Shown here one piece after another: positions 50,901-62,118 of a DNA stretch of 64,000 nt (the stretch's first letter is position 1; each line of letters opens with the position of its first letter). The notes below the pieces were generated by a model. It had not been told where the DNA came from and did not search any database. It worked only from the letters and a program-made list of their open reading frames with translations. The stretch lies in contig NC_089782.1 in assembly GCF_040412425.1 (NCBI RefSeq), positions 26,273,122 through 26,337,121 of the forward strand, read 5' to 3'. The translations under genes were made by a program, and so were the position numbers. Source of the stretch: Macrobrachium rosenbergii. Taxonomy: Eukaryota > Arthropoda > Malacostraca > Decapoda > Palaemonidae.

Positions 50901-53900
50901 TTTGTTCCTATTAGTACAAAAACCATCATCTTTTATACATTACACTTACTTCTGAGGTATGAGGATTATCTTGTGGAACTGACTGGAATTACTCTAAAAA
51001 TCTGAGGAACATACATGATTGTGAACCTCTGCCAAGTCCTACGAGTCTGCGCTTAGAGCGTAAGGATGAAGGGATAGCCAAACACCCACCTGAATTGTCA
51101 GGTTACTAGTCATGTACATAAGCAAAGGTTCTCCTGTAATCTCTAATTAAGCTCAACACTTCAGTTGGTAGGTAGCAATATCATCATCAGTGGAGGGAAG
51201 ACAGTGCTTTAGAGGAGATGGCGAGAACATGTCATCAGACCTAAGTCTCTGGACAGGTGCGGAGTTGTGTAGTTTCCCTCTATCTATCAGACCAGTCCAA
51301 ACATGAATTGGGCTGTCAACAGCAGGGAAGGATGCAATGGGGGGAACCAACCTAAGATCAGGGCCAACCAGACCTCTATTTCTTGTACACATGAGTTGGC
51401 ATCAATGGTTTTAACTATGCAAATAGTGTAAATGAAAAAACTCTCTCAAATTTTTCCCAGATCTAAAAATATATTTCACTGGTGTAAGCAATGTATATAA
51501 CTTGGCCGTAAACACTTTAGAATAAGCAGGTAGTTTTTTCTTCATTATAGCTTTAGTTACTACAGTCATTACTACTCCATCAGTTGACATGGATCCATCT
51601 GTGTCCAAATCTTCCTTTCCAGATAAGGAAACCCATTGCCTGTAACTACTAAAAAAAAAAAAAGCTGAGATCTTGGGGTCTTCAGAAAGGAAGCAGAGAG
51701 CAAGGCCAACATGAAAAAGGGAAGGTTAAGCATGTGAGGACTTCCTTTCCAAGGGTAGTGGGAAAACTAGAACAAGTCACAAGGATGGCAAGAACTAATG
51801 GTGGTCCTATACCCCTTCATCTGGCCCTCCAGGATCTTGGGAGATTCCCCTTAAGTGAGAGTTCACATGATAGTGAAGTACTTAAGGGGAAGCAAGCCAT
51901 AGAGCGTCAGTAACATGGAGGTAAACTCCCTGCTGAGCGTGTGACCTTGGGCGGCCATACTGGGCTTTTCTGAGGTCTATTGAAGTTAAACTCTTCTGAG
52001 GTCTATTGAAGTTAAGCCTTTCTGAGGTCTATTGCAGTCTAAGTAAAGAATTTTGCATTGTTTCTGCACAAATCTCATATATATTGGAACACTCCTTGTA
52101 AAGAAACCAATGACAGAAAAAGCTAGTGAAGCCATTTCTTTCTATTCTACAGCTTTGGAACAATACTTGAGAATTGTTAAATAAGAACTGCCATGAAAAA
52201 GTTATTTTGACTTATTTGGACTACAAGTGTTCTTGAACGAAGGATAAGAGAAATAACCTTTATCATACAGGTATTATTTTCTACATCATTGAAATAAGCC
52301 AAACCTGTGGGTGCAAAGTTTGTAATGGTATAGCACCTCACCAAATGAGCTGTTTAAGGGCAGAGGTCTAGCCTAGGCTACCAGATTTCATTTTCTTGCT
52401 ATCACCAAACTATGAGACACACCATTTGATGAAAACATAAATTAGATCCAGATTTGTTGCAAATAAAAAATACACAGTGTATTTTTATTTTGAATCAAAT
52501 AATAGAAGTTTTCTATGCCTTGTTGACGTTCCCCTGAAATATTCTCACTGAGTGTGACGTTTTGGAATTTCGTTGAGAAACCACGTTTAGTGCTATGTTA
52601 ATCCTTATGACGGGCTAAATATATATTAAACACACCCCGACCGGCAGACTTTGTTGGTTGGTTTAAGAAAAACACATCAAATGGAAAGAGGAGATATGCA
52701 AATGCACATATAGAAAAAATTTAAAATTTTCCCTACCTTCCACAGGAAGTTGAAAGGTGACTATTTACAACCCTGTGGGCTTTTTACAAAAAACACTCGT
52801 AAAATATGCTAATTTTACCAAGTTATAATGTTTTTCTAATAATTTATTTTATTTTGTAAAATTATAGTTACAGCTCACACAGTATCATAACAGATAAGAA
52901 CTAAAATCAGTAACGAATTCTGAGTATATTTGTTGTAAAATATTTATGAGATTTACTGAGATGGGGAGATGCAGTAACTTTTTGTGGTGAGGTATACATG
53001 TTTTTCTCATGTTTCTTTTGCACTTTTCTTTGCAAAATTACAATTATAGCTGACATACTATCATAAAAGATAAGAACTAAAACCAACAGCAATCCTGGGT
53101 ATATTTATGAGCAAAATAAATAAAAGACGCTATGAGATAGATGGGGCAAATACATTTCATCAAATCTTAGGGCACACTGATCCCCTCTGTCCTGTGTTAA
53201 CACTAATAGTTACACAAGTCATTTAAGGACCACCATACTAAGGAAGATCTTTCCTGGGCAAATCTATCCAATCGTACAGCATTACTATTAATACAGTGCT
53301 GTACCATGTGAGTTAGCCCGGCCCACTCAAAAGGTAAAACCTGTTATAAATCATCATAAGGATGATGCCTGTCCATTACGGGTTAAACAGCTCACTTCTG
53401 CATATCTAAACCTAAAAAAATTATAGTACAGATGTATTTTACAGGCCAACACAGTGCAGATAACTCTTAATGACTGACAAAATACAGCAGGTATCCATAA
53501 GCATAACAATAACATGTTTAAAAGACGAGGCTTTTTGACACAACTACTGTATAATATGATGCATATATATCTATTTCCTATAAAACATTTTTAATAATGA
53601 GCAAGATCTTTCTTACTTAATTTTATATGGCATATAAAATGATATTCTGATATTAAAATTTAAATTGCCACATTTATGTGCCACAATAATATGGCAAAAA
53701 TATAAGAAGTCAGCACAGAGAACACAGATCTATACTAACTAAACATATTCTTGACTAGCATACAAAAATGGATAAATTTCATTATGCTTTGTTTACCTGT
53801 GAAATGTTATTCCATTTTCTCTTGAAGAATACTTGTGCACATGTTGGCAATTTATAAGCTGGCATTGTACTAGTTTTGAAATAAGGCAAAAAACATTGCA

Positions 53901-54455
53901 ATCACACTAAGCCCCTTTTCAGTAGGTAGTGTTCCCAGATTTTTCAACATGACCACAAGGCTCTATAGCACTGTCCTAGGAGAAGAATACAAAACTACAC
54001 AGTACTAGTATACAGTACAGACAACACTTCCAGATATTATTGGCCCTCTAAGGAGCAAACAATGCATACTCCTGATTTTACATACCGATAATCCTCTTAC
54101 TTGTCAACACCCAGCAAAGACCTGTTACAGGCTGATTAGGAGCAAATTCAGTAGAAAAAAGAAGAGACTGAAGTACAGTATTTGAAAGGTAGGATGATGA
54201 AACAAGGTGGCAACCCTGAATACCAGGGATAAAGGGGGTCTTGACTCCTCATGGATGAGTACCAAATGTGCTTTGTTAATCTAAACACACTGGTATCCTA
54301 AAAATGACATCTTGCTCTACAGACATAGTAAAGTGGTGTCCAGGACTAACCTGATCTTTAATGAGTAACTTGTCAAAAATGGTTCCAAGGAGAGTTACTG
54401 TCAGCAAACCTTCCCATACCAGAGCCACAGAAAATGGGTTGGAATGGGTTGAGGT

Positions 54456-54532
<77 letters not shown>

Positions 54533-56138
54533 GGGGGGCAGTAGGGGGACACACTAGTTCATCCAAACCATTCCCTTGCATATTGGAAAGGATCCTCCCC
54601 TACAGCAGGGAAGCCATCCCACTCTGGACTGCTCTTGGAATTGTGGACTTTACTGCTCACACCTAATGGTGCTGTGCATAGTACTAAACTGCAGATGCTG
54701 CAGCAGATTGCTAATGATCTGAACTACAGTCCTGAAAGCAATTTTGCACACACACAGCAGACGATGACCCAGAAAACTGGGCCTGGTATTGTGTAACAGC
54801 AAGTCACCAAGTGTGCACAAACACATGTAACGTACAGATACACAAGGACAGATGATGATGAAAAGGACAGGTAGAGGGGGAGAAAGCAGAAATAGTTTTT
54901 CTTACTCCCACCTCGCTACCTCTCATTTATATCACAGGTACAACTATGGAAATGCATAAGAAACAGCTAAAGCACTAACATTATCTGTGGAACTTAATGG
55001 ATATAGGGCACGAGCATGCTTGTGATCCACAGAAGGAAGAATAAGATGGAATGGGTTGAAAAGCATGTACACAAACTAAGCCCTTCTACTGTGATCCCAA
55101 CTTCCCGTAATCCTCCATGAAAAGGGCAAAATTAGATATTAGTGCATTCATGCAGCATAAACACAGGTAGTGCATGAGCATGTACAGACCATGGGCACAA
55201 AATACAGCCTCTGTAGAGACTGCCCAACAAGGAGAAAACTGCTTGCACCTCCCTTGGAAGACTCACTGAAGGTTGGCAATGAAACCTTGTTTAATCAAAA
55301 GAAAGATACAGAAGAACGGCACACTCTCAGAGTAATTCTTAAGGATTACTTGAAAGAAAAGACTTCCAAAGTCACCCACCCTTCAGTGGTCTGAAGACTT
55401 AGAAAGAATGAGAAAGCAGGAAAGGTAGAGGCAATGACCCAATTCTCCAGCCTTCACATGAACAAACCTTCAACAAAGGCAACCTGCATAAAAAGTAGCA
55501 GGTCACTAACAGGAGAGTGGGAGGTGTCAAACCTCTCACCTGACTATGACCAATTAAGCACCTTGTTACCGAGCTTCAAACCATAAAAACATATAAAGAC
55601 AAAGGTGTGCATTCTCATATGAATAAATAAAGTTCATACACATTTCAAAACAAAACTAAATAAAGAAAGAAATAGACAAAAATACACATCTTTATGTGTA
55701 CAGTACTAACCCAATCACAGGATCTGCATAGCTAGCACCAGCTAATATATGAGGGGCAGTAAACTCAGTTGGAGAGTAATCAGGATAAGGATCTGACCAC
55801 TCAACTTTGTCATCAGGTACTTCAAACCTTTCAACCTACATTTTGATAAATAATAAAGTTCATTAGGTACAGTACGTGTTCCATAATAATACAGCAAAAG
55901 AATTTTTCTTTATTCAATATGAGACAAAGTACAATACTGAATAAGCATTAAACAATTACCATTCCTACTTAAAAACAAGTCTATCATTACTAAGCACACT
56001 TTACCTACATTATTATCTGTTCTTGGGTAGATCCCTCCACGACACTTAGAATGCATAGCTAGAAGAGATGTTCGTACCAATAAATTTCCTCCAACAGGTA
56101 ACCAAAGCTTGAACTGTCGCATAAACATCAAAGTTAAC
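47716..56138 (-). CDS. NUDT9: ADP-ribose pyrophosphatase, NUDT9 family (6 coding exons, 304 aa)
   Basis: NUDT9 hydrolyses ADP-ribose to AMP and ribose 5-phosphate, in mitochondria in mammals. Coding exons in transcript order are 56128-56009, 55835-55711, 50192-50097, 48809-48688, 48402-48193 and 47957-47716, with consistent phases (915 nt with stop). Seen: family-typical motif [18 protein letters not shown] (residues 128-145). Nudix box from G180 with E186, R194-E195 and E198-E199 all present, so catalysis should be intact. The Gly usually after EE is Ala200, as I recall for the family. C-terminal [16 protein letters not shown] (231-246) and the ending KHDAHW are near-identical to what I recall of animal NUDT9. 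The N-terminus ([20 protein letters not shown]) is basic and hydrophobic, like a mitochondrial presequence. Human NUDT9 is somewhat longer (about 350 aa). Residues match the active NUDT9 type rather than the inactive TRPM2 domain. Confidence 0.93.
48193..48402 (-). CDS. NUDT9: NUDT9 coding exon 5: Nudix box
   Basis: Encodes [20 protein letters not shown], then the Nudix box with E186, R194-E195-F196 and E198-E199, which would bind catalytic metal. Acceptor TTACTAACAG, donor G|gtaagt, phase 1. Confidence 0.95.
48688..48809 (-). CDS. NUDT9: NUDT9 coding exon 4: [11 protein letters not shown] motif
   Basis: Encodes [20 protein letters not shown] and the [11 protein letters not shown] motif typical of NUDT9 and the TRPM2 C-terminal domain. 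The donor is CATA|gtcagt, weaker than consensus at +3, but its phase 1 fits exon 5 exactly and gives [15 protein letters not shown]. Confidence 0.9.
50097..50192 (-). CDS. NUDT9: NUDT9 coding exon 3
   Basis: Encodes [20 protein letters not shown] to NEVPR. Acceptor TTTCTTCAG, donor AAG|gtaggt, phase 2 in and 2 out. Preceded by a 5.5-kb intron holding a MITE and an (AG)n tract. Confidence 0.92.
50554..50900. mobile_element. TA-flanked MITE with ~20-bp terminal inverted repeats
   Basis: The left end reads TACAGGCAAGCCCTGGTTA, and the complement of the right end reads TACAGGCAGTCCCTGGTTTA. With TA as the duplicated target, the element is about 347 bp and has no open frame. This fits a non-autonomous Tc1/mariner or pogo-type element in the intron between NUDT9 coding exons 2 and 3. 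Confidence 0.8.
51965..52042. repeat. Three tandem ~28-bp repeats
   Basis: TTCTGAGGTCTATTGAAGTT occurs twice in tandem, followed by a third copy with one change (TTGCAGTC). Confidence 0.9.
54459..54530. repeat. (AG)n microsatellite
   Basis: About 35 uninterrupted AG units followed by a G run, inside the NUDT9 intron. Confidence 0.97.
55711..55835 (-). CDS. NUDT9: NUDT9 coding exon 2
   Basis: Encodes [20 protein letters not shown] through [10 protein letters not shown]. The VPDDKV-W segment is a known NUDT9 family feature. Acceptor AATGTAG, donor GG|gttagt, phase 2. Confidence 0.9.
56009..56138 (-). CDS. NUDT9: NUDT9 exon with start codon
   Basis: The acceptor TTTTCAG precedes base 56138. 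The first in-frame ATG is at 56128-56126 and a second at 56122-56120. It codes for a presequence-like N-terminus, then [15 protein letters not shown]. The donor used is AAT|gtaggt, phase 0. A stronger-looking gtaaag four bases on would force a stop in the next exon. An upstream non-coding exon is implied by the acceptor. Confidence 0.8.
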
Positions 56139-57971
56139 CTGAAAATATCAAATACAGTAGTTAGTTAATACTGTATCTTATACTTGATTACTGTATTACA
56201 GTTAGCCACCCTGCATTATTACAAGGAAAGAATACAATTAAAAATATAAAACTTGTAAATCTGTAAGCCAGTAAAGCAGCTTGCTGGCTTCCCTAAACTT
56301 ACATACCCTTATTTGGAAAGCATAACCTTCCAAAATTAAAGTATTGAAATACTGCTTTAATGGTATACATCCTACCATAACAAATAACAATCTGACCTCA
56401 CTAGTTCTACAGAAATCCTACCTGATTTAACAGTAAGAGGAGTGGTCAACTGGATCCCCAATATCCTACTTGAGCAAGGGCTTTGCCCCATGGACATCCC
56501 CAGCCTACATAACCTCTACAACATAGCCATTAATTTCTTGCCAAACACATGAACATCTGACTACAAAAAGAAAGAGCATAACAGTGTATTTATATGGTTG
56601 CCTCCTAACCTTACCTCATTCCTGAGAGCTGGTTCTCTTTTCCTAACCTAACGTTCCAAACCAACCTAACCCAGACAGACCAGTACTACCTGGATTACGA
56701 GTGACTTCCCAGGACTACCCACTAGCATTGCATACATGCAGCAGATTTTGGCAGGTTGGGCATTACAGTGCATTCCACTTGCTATCTAAACAGCCTTCAT
56801 ACAAGGGAGCCATGGTGATACTGAATAGGCCTATCAGCAATGAAAACTGGGAAAACAGAGAGGTATACCATGACAAGTTATGAAGTTTCAACCTGTTAAA
56901 CTGCTGCTTCCTAACTATTATCCAAGAAATGAAAAGATTAGATTAAACTACTGCTATTTACTGGCAGACATGTTTCACTACCAACAGAGGTTAGAAGAGC
57001 TTAGGGAATCAATAGAAAGAAGAGATGGGTACTTGGAAAAATAACGAAGACATTGTATATAACCTTGTGCCCTGTGAATAATATACTTTGACATACCCTA
57101 GGGCTACCGGGCCTAAACAAGGCCATCCTATGTGGCCTTGTGAATATCATATTCTCGCAAAGGACTATCAATAATTTGGTAGAGGAGAATAATAACAGCA
57201 TATGCCTTTTTAGAGGGTTGCTGAGTGAAACCAGGCCAAAATCAGCTAATTTGGCATATTTACAGCCCACTTCAAGGTAGATCAAAGGCATATTTCAACA
57301 AGGATATAGCATAACCTAATCCCTTAACCTAACCTTCACCTTGGGTGCCATGCCCTACCCTAGCCAGGAGAGAAGGGGACAAGGGTAACACTGTAAAATG
57401 GCAGGAGCAAACGTGTATTATGTGGTCAGGACTGCTAGAAGCCTAGTAGGTATTTCAAAGGGAATATGGCCTAACCAGAATTACCTTAAAGTTAAAAGTT
57501 AAATAGTTGGTTTCAGCCCTCCTACAGACTGTTGCCTCTTGGGCGGACGTCAGCCGGGTAACTCCAACCCCCAACCATGTCGTCACCACATGCAGTAACC
57601 ATCCGTAGGACCTTAACCCAACCTAACCACAGACGCTGTGCCCTAACCTGTCTGGGAGAAAGGGAGGTGCTTTACCTCCTGGGGAACCCCCTCAGTAAGT
57701 CATGACCCCTCCCTCATTCTGCATTCTACCTGAACAGAAAAAATATATATTGCAAAAGGAAGAACTAACTATTAGCTCTGCATCAGGTATTACCTTGAAA
57801 TGACTTTTTCTATATTATTCTGGTTGCTTATCAAGAATTTAGTGTTATCTTTTGTCGCTCACTGTAAATAACTTGTAATTAACCTCAGAACTGCTTATAT
57901 TTTTGCCATCGCACATGCGCAGTGTTATAGGGGAACGTTTGGTAGGACTACAACGTGGAGTGTCCTTCACT

Positions 57972-58375
57972 GGGGGGTCTGGGGGAGGAGCCCCCTGGGT
58001 AATTTTTGGAAGACTCCAGCCAGCCATTTCGAAAGGTGCCAGCTAGCCATTTTTGCATGAAAACCCATTTGGGTTTTTCATGCAAAAATGGCTAGGGAAT
58101 GATAGGGCACTAAAAAAAAAAAAAATACCAACCTATCGTAACCTAGGGAGTGTGTACTGGTTACATTTATGCCAGATAGCCATGGAGGGGTTGGGGGCCA
58201 GGTATTGTCATACCTAATAAGTCGTAATTTGATTAATTATTTTCTCTGTTACATTTGCGAAGGTTATTTTTATGGAGAAGAAATTTTTTGCTTTGGTGTG
58301 TTTTACCCAAGAAAAATATAAATTATAAAGTGGGAGGTGGCTGGAGTCTTCCGAAAAATAACCGCCCCCTGGTTA
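57972..58375. mobile_element. Palindromic repeat with inverted arms
   Basis: The segment around 57979-58015 (CCCCCTGGGTAATTTTTGGAAGACTCCAGCC, in parts) is an inverted copy of about 58341-58375. It encloses a near-perfect hairpin at 58045-58093. No coding capacity is evident, although an open frame (minus, 57845-58027) crosses the left arm. Probably a MITE or nested foldback repeat; ends are approximate. Confidence 0.55.
58045..58093. repeat. Near-perfect hairpin
   Basis: AGCCATTTTTGCATGAAAA plus CCC is mirrored by GGGTTTTTCATGCAAAAATG plus GCT with one base inserted. The loop is only four bases. Confidence 0.9.
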
Positions 58376-58549
58376 AGTAACACGGCCTACTAGGTTAGGT
58401 TAGGTAGGGTGTGTTAGTTGGTAAGGTTCCTTTTATAATAGATTTCCTTGGCCAATCCCCTCTTGAACATGTGGCTCCCTAATGCCTCTCGCATTCGCGG
58501 AACTGTTTCATCCGTGTGAGCTAATATCAGAAATACCTAGTAAAATCCC

Positions 58550-58556
<7 letters not shown>

Positions 58557-58639
<83 letters not shown>
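58557..58639. repeat. (TA)n microsatellite
   Basis: About 40 uninterrupted TA units. Confidence 0.97.
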
Positions 58640-58640
<1 letters not shown>

Positions 58641-58827
58641 TAATTGCGCCTGGCGGTAGCTTGCTCTAGCCTAGTCTACATATCCGAAGTCGAGCCTTAG
58701 ACTGAACACATTTCACATAGGCCTGCACGCTGTATTAGCCTATTTAAATCTGTAACCTAATAAATCTCCTACCAAAAGCATATATTGACATAAAAAATAA
58801 ATGAAAAATGAGCTGTCAGTCACTCAC

Positions 58828-58941
58828 AATCAATATAAGACTATGCTGTTTATCCTCAATTTTCAATTCCCGTTTCAAAGTAGTTTCTTTTACAATCAGC
58901 TGATGATGACGTTTGCGACAGCATTTATTAATGATTCTCAT
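58828..58941 (-). other. Candidate 5' exon of NUDT9 with upstream ORF
   Basis: On the minus strand an ATG at 58941 opens 38 codons (MRIINKCCRKRHHQLIVKET and on), ending at a good donor ATT|gtgagt in phase 0. Spliced to the acceptor before 56138, this frame reads on 30 more codons and stops, out of frame with NUDT9 and across its ATG. It could therefore be a NUDT9 5' UTR exon with an overlapping upstream ORF, or an unrelated exon. Evidence is the open frame and donor only. Confidence 0.3.
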
Positions 58942-60926
58942 TTTGATGAAGCTTAATCATTATGGGAGTTTGTCGACGATTGTCGCTTCAGTTAAATAAA
59001 GTTCTATTTATTTATTTATTCTTAATTTGTCATTGCATACTTTAGTACTCTCAATTTCTGAAGCTGACGTAAAGATAAGCAATCATTATGCTAGTCATCA
59101 TTAACGAATAATATGCAAGACACACAGAGCTGTCTTGAATACCGTAATTATTTACTACCAAAATCACCCTTAAGCCTTTATTGCAAGAATAAAAGCCTCC
59201 TGCATAAACACACTCCACACTCAAACATTAATTTCATTGTATTTCTAAGAAAAAGAAACAAGAAAAAACGAACAATCTTAGTAGCCTACACTGCACAACT
59301 TACCAGCTGTCTTACAGACCCTCTTTCACTTAATGCATATTAAGGCCCTCATCCACCAATACCATTATCGACCCAAAGGAACTATTTGTATACAGGTTTC
59401 CATGGATTTGTAACTCGTTTTCTGCACCATTAGTTTGCAAAGTTTTCTAATGTACCTCCACCGTCAGTACTTCTGAGTTAGCAGGTCAAGATCTGGAATA
59501 TAATTGTTCCAAGGGAAAAATATTCAGTCTTCGTAGTCCTCTGAAATGGAGATCCACTTATTTTTTTGTACGTTGCAATGACTCTATGTAAGTCTGACAT
59601 GTTCAATTATTGCACTTGCCATCACTGAGAAAACGTCTTTAAGCAAACCACTAGTTTAGTTTAATGGTGGACAACCTAAGACAATAACAAAGATGACCAG
59701 CATTAACCACAAGAAATAACAGAATTATCAATTCCTGGTATTTCTGCTACGGCAAATGAGCCTACCTTTTCTTTCAACTAATTCATAACAAATACATCTT
59801 CCAATCGATCTGTGCAGAATTTGTCGGTTTCTGCCTCCAAGCCACCTCGTTATTATGGGAAAAATATGCACAATAACTAATTTGCTAAGGCGAATTTTTT
59901 CTCTGTATAACTAATAATGACTGGGTTATTCTTTTAGAAGTTTGAATGCCTCCAACACCTAATTTGATTCGAGATTATGCAGATTATTTTACATGATTAT
60001 TTACAATATGGCTTAAAAGCACAATGTGAAAAGCGCTCAAAACATGTTACCGGTAACAAGGTCAGCTACAGAGTGATCAGCATGTTGTTACACGTTGCTA
60101 GGCAACACTGGTCTCTGTTGATGCTTCTTGACGGTCATGCCATGATGCAGATTCATGTGAAGTTCGCATGGGATGGCCATCTTACACTCAAACTGTAAAG
60201 AACGTGCCTGAAATATATAGTACATGATGAGTATCATGTGCGAAATATAAAACAACGAGAAACCAAACCTTTATATTACTTTATTGCCCAGTCTGCAATA
60301 CTAGCAACAGAACTAATTTCATGTAGCAGACATATTTTGAGGGTAAAGATAACCGAGTAGCTTACATCTTACTCGTCACCTGTCTGTCTAGAAAGGATAT
60401 TGAGCGATGTAATGAATCTATCAAAAGCACATACAGTAGTACTATAGAGAAAGTTAACGCAAACAGGCACGAGGGCAAAGTAAAAAGAGCGAGGAAGCCG
60501 TTTCAAAGATAAAATCACATCACTACTACTACTAAGCTCCTCTTCCACCCCACCACAAGGTTGTGTGTTGTTAGACAAGAACAACATCGTGGCTAGCAAA
60601 AAAAACCTAAACTTAAATCGTATATCCAGTATTTAATCTTAAAACCACGACGTATCCTAGTTTTCAGTGCTTGAAAAGTGAGGAAAACTTACAAGAATGG
60701 GGAAGAAAAGGAAGTGAGTAGCTAGTATACCTTTCCAGCATGTTATTCGTACATTTAGCTCAGGCCTCGGTGGTGTAGGCATAAGCCGAGTAGGACAGTA
60801 GCCTAGACCAGGACAGCATAGCATACTGCAGGGAGTCGCCATGAGGCGTTGTAATATGCCAATAATCAAGGCGAAGTTGTTTTGGTGCCAGTCTTACGTT
60901 GATCTTATGGCTGCCACTAGAGTACC

Positions 60927-61061
60927 TGCGCAAGTCTGCTTGCACAATCGACCTGAACGTTAATGTGGATAACCTGCACAGTTTCCTCTGCCTGCGCAGG
61001 CGAGCTGAGCAATTAGTTATTCTCAATTGATATGCCTGCGTCGAAACAACCTGCGCAGGCG
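60927..61061 (+). promoter_or_regulatory. NRF1-type motif cluster
   Basis: TGCGCAGGCG occurs at 60993-61002 and 61052-61061, with a related TGCGCAAG at 60927 and TGCCTGCGTCG near 61033. TGCGCANGCG is the known NRF1 (arthropod Ewg) core. The position about 0.9 kb before the coding start at 61927, in the most CpG-rich part of the interval, suggests a promoter with a non-coding first exon. Confidence 0.5.
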
Positions 61062-61221
61062 TGCCCTGAACACTAGTTGGGAGTCCACATTTTTTTGCTC
61101 AGTTTCTTCCAACCTCAGTTGAAAGTATATTTCAGTCAGGAAAAGAAAATGCTGAACTTTATTGAATTTATAAGTTTTATACCTAAACTCATGATGTATC
61201 TTGTGACATGTGTGCCTTTAA

Positions 61222-61495
61222 AAGTAAAAAGTATACCTTAGTTTAACCAGACCACTGAGCTGATCAACAGCTCTCCTAGTGCTGGCCCGAAGGATTAGAT
61301 TTATTTTACGTGGCTAAGAACCAATTGGTTACCTAGCAACGGGTCCTGGTTATTGGTGGAATCAACCACATTATAACGAAATGAATTTCTATCACCAGAA
61401 ATAAATTTCTCTAATTCTTCATTGGCCGGTCGGAGAATCGAACGCGGGCCCAGCAGAGTGCTAGCCGAGAATGGTACCCACCCGTCCAATGAGGA
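61222..61495 (-). mobile_element. tRNA-derived SINE with 14-bp target-site duplication
   Basis: ATGTGTGCCTTTAA occurs at 61208-61221 and 61496-61509, flanking a 274-bp body. On the minus strand the head has box A-like TGGGTACCATTCTCGG (complement of 61465-61480) and box B GTTCGATTCTC (complement of 61433-61443). The tail end includes AAGGTATAC and an A-rich run. I recall the tail block with GAGAGCTGTTGATCAGCTC as frequent in decapod crustacean DNA; that is memory, not a search. Confidence 0.85.
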
Positions 61496-61926
61496 ATGTG
61501 TGCCTTTAACCATCATTGTTGAGGAAATAATTTTTTTTCTTTCCTTACCATATCCTGGTACTGCAGGTAGAAATTAAGGTTTTATGTAGGCTGAGAAGAC
61601 AAAAATGAGTGGTTAGCAACAATGATAAATACTGTATAGATAATATGCTTTGTTCTTCATGTGGTTAGGTACTAGCTTCAAGAGGAAAAATAAGTTGATG
61701 TAAGAATGATGGGAGTTTATGCTGTACCTTCTTCTAGGGTGATAGGTACATATATAACCCTATTTAGCTGTGGTTTGTCTACAACAGGTCCCTACTCTCT
61801 CACACTTAGGAGAAAGACATTTTCCCATTACATAAAATAGGCCTGTTCATTCTGCTTACCTTCTAAGTTTATATATATTAACTTGTGAGGTTTATTTGAT
61901 AACTAATATATCTACTCATTTTCAGG

Positions 61927-62118
61927 ATGGGAGTTGCAAGGGAAAATGCCCCAAAGCCTCTGTTAAAAAAGTATAAGAATAATGAACTTGAGTCAGCATT
62001 GCTTGATCCATCGGATCGGAACTATATTTATGATGAGATAAATGAATTTGAAGATAACCGAGATCTTGTTTCTCTTGAAACAGCAAAGAAGTTAATGGAA
62101 AGGAGAGGACCTTCAAGG
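61927..62118 (+). CDS. First coding exon of an unidentified gene
   Basis: The acceptor ATTTTCAG ends at 61925 and the ATG follows one base later, so translation would start at the head of an internal exon after a non-coding first exon. 64 codons encode MGVARENAPKPLLKKYKNNE, then an acidic helix-like stretch (DRNYIYDEINEFEDNRD) and SLETAKKLMERRGPSR. Donor AAGG|gtaagt, phase 0. Charged, no signal peptide or membrane segment, looks cytosolic. I do not recognise the family, and no following exon in the remaining 1.9 kb is convincing. Confidence 0.7.

Larger units (their letters stand above)
56139..58827. other. Upstream interval of NUDT9, probable intron or promoter
   Basis: No coding exon supported. 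If the 5' exon at 58828-58941 is real, this is an intron. It includes a palindromic element (about 57972-58375), a (TA)n tract and an NRF1-like GCACATGCGCA at 57911-57921. Confidence 0.45.
58942..61925. other. Divergent intergenic / promoter region
   Basis: Separates NUDT9 (-) from the gene starting at 61927 (+). No coding exon recognised. GC and CpG rise around 60750-61070, where NRF1-type sites lie. A SINE sits at 61222-61495. Confidence 0.5.

Noticed and set aside
54276..54666. 101-codon frames on both strands with Ser-Leu or Arg-Glu repeats
   Set aside because: Product of the (AG)n microsatellite.
57845..58027. 60-codon minus-strand frame starting MAGWSLPKITQG
   Set aside because: It crosses the inverted arm of a repeat and has no domain; not needed to complete NUDT9.
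58391..58408. TTAGG-like repeats suggesting arthropod telomeric DNA (also 8684-8700)
   Set aside because: Only two or three imperfect units; too short to be more than chance or a small interstitial trace.
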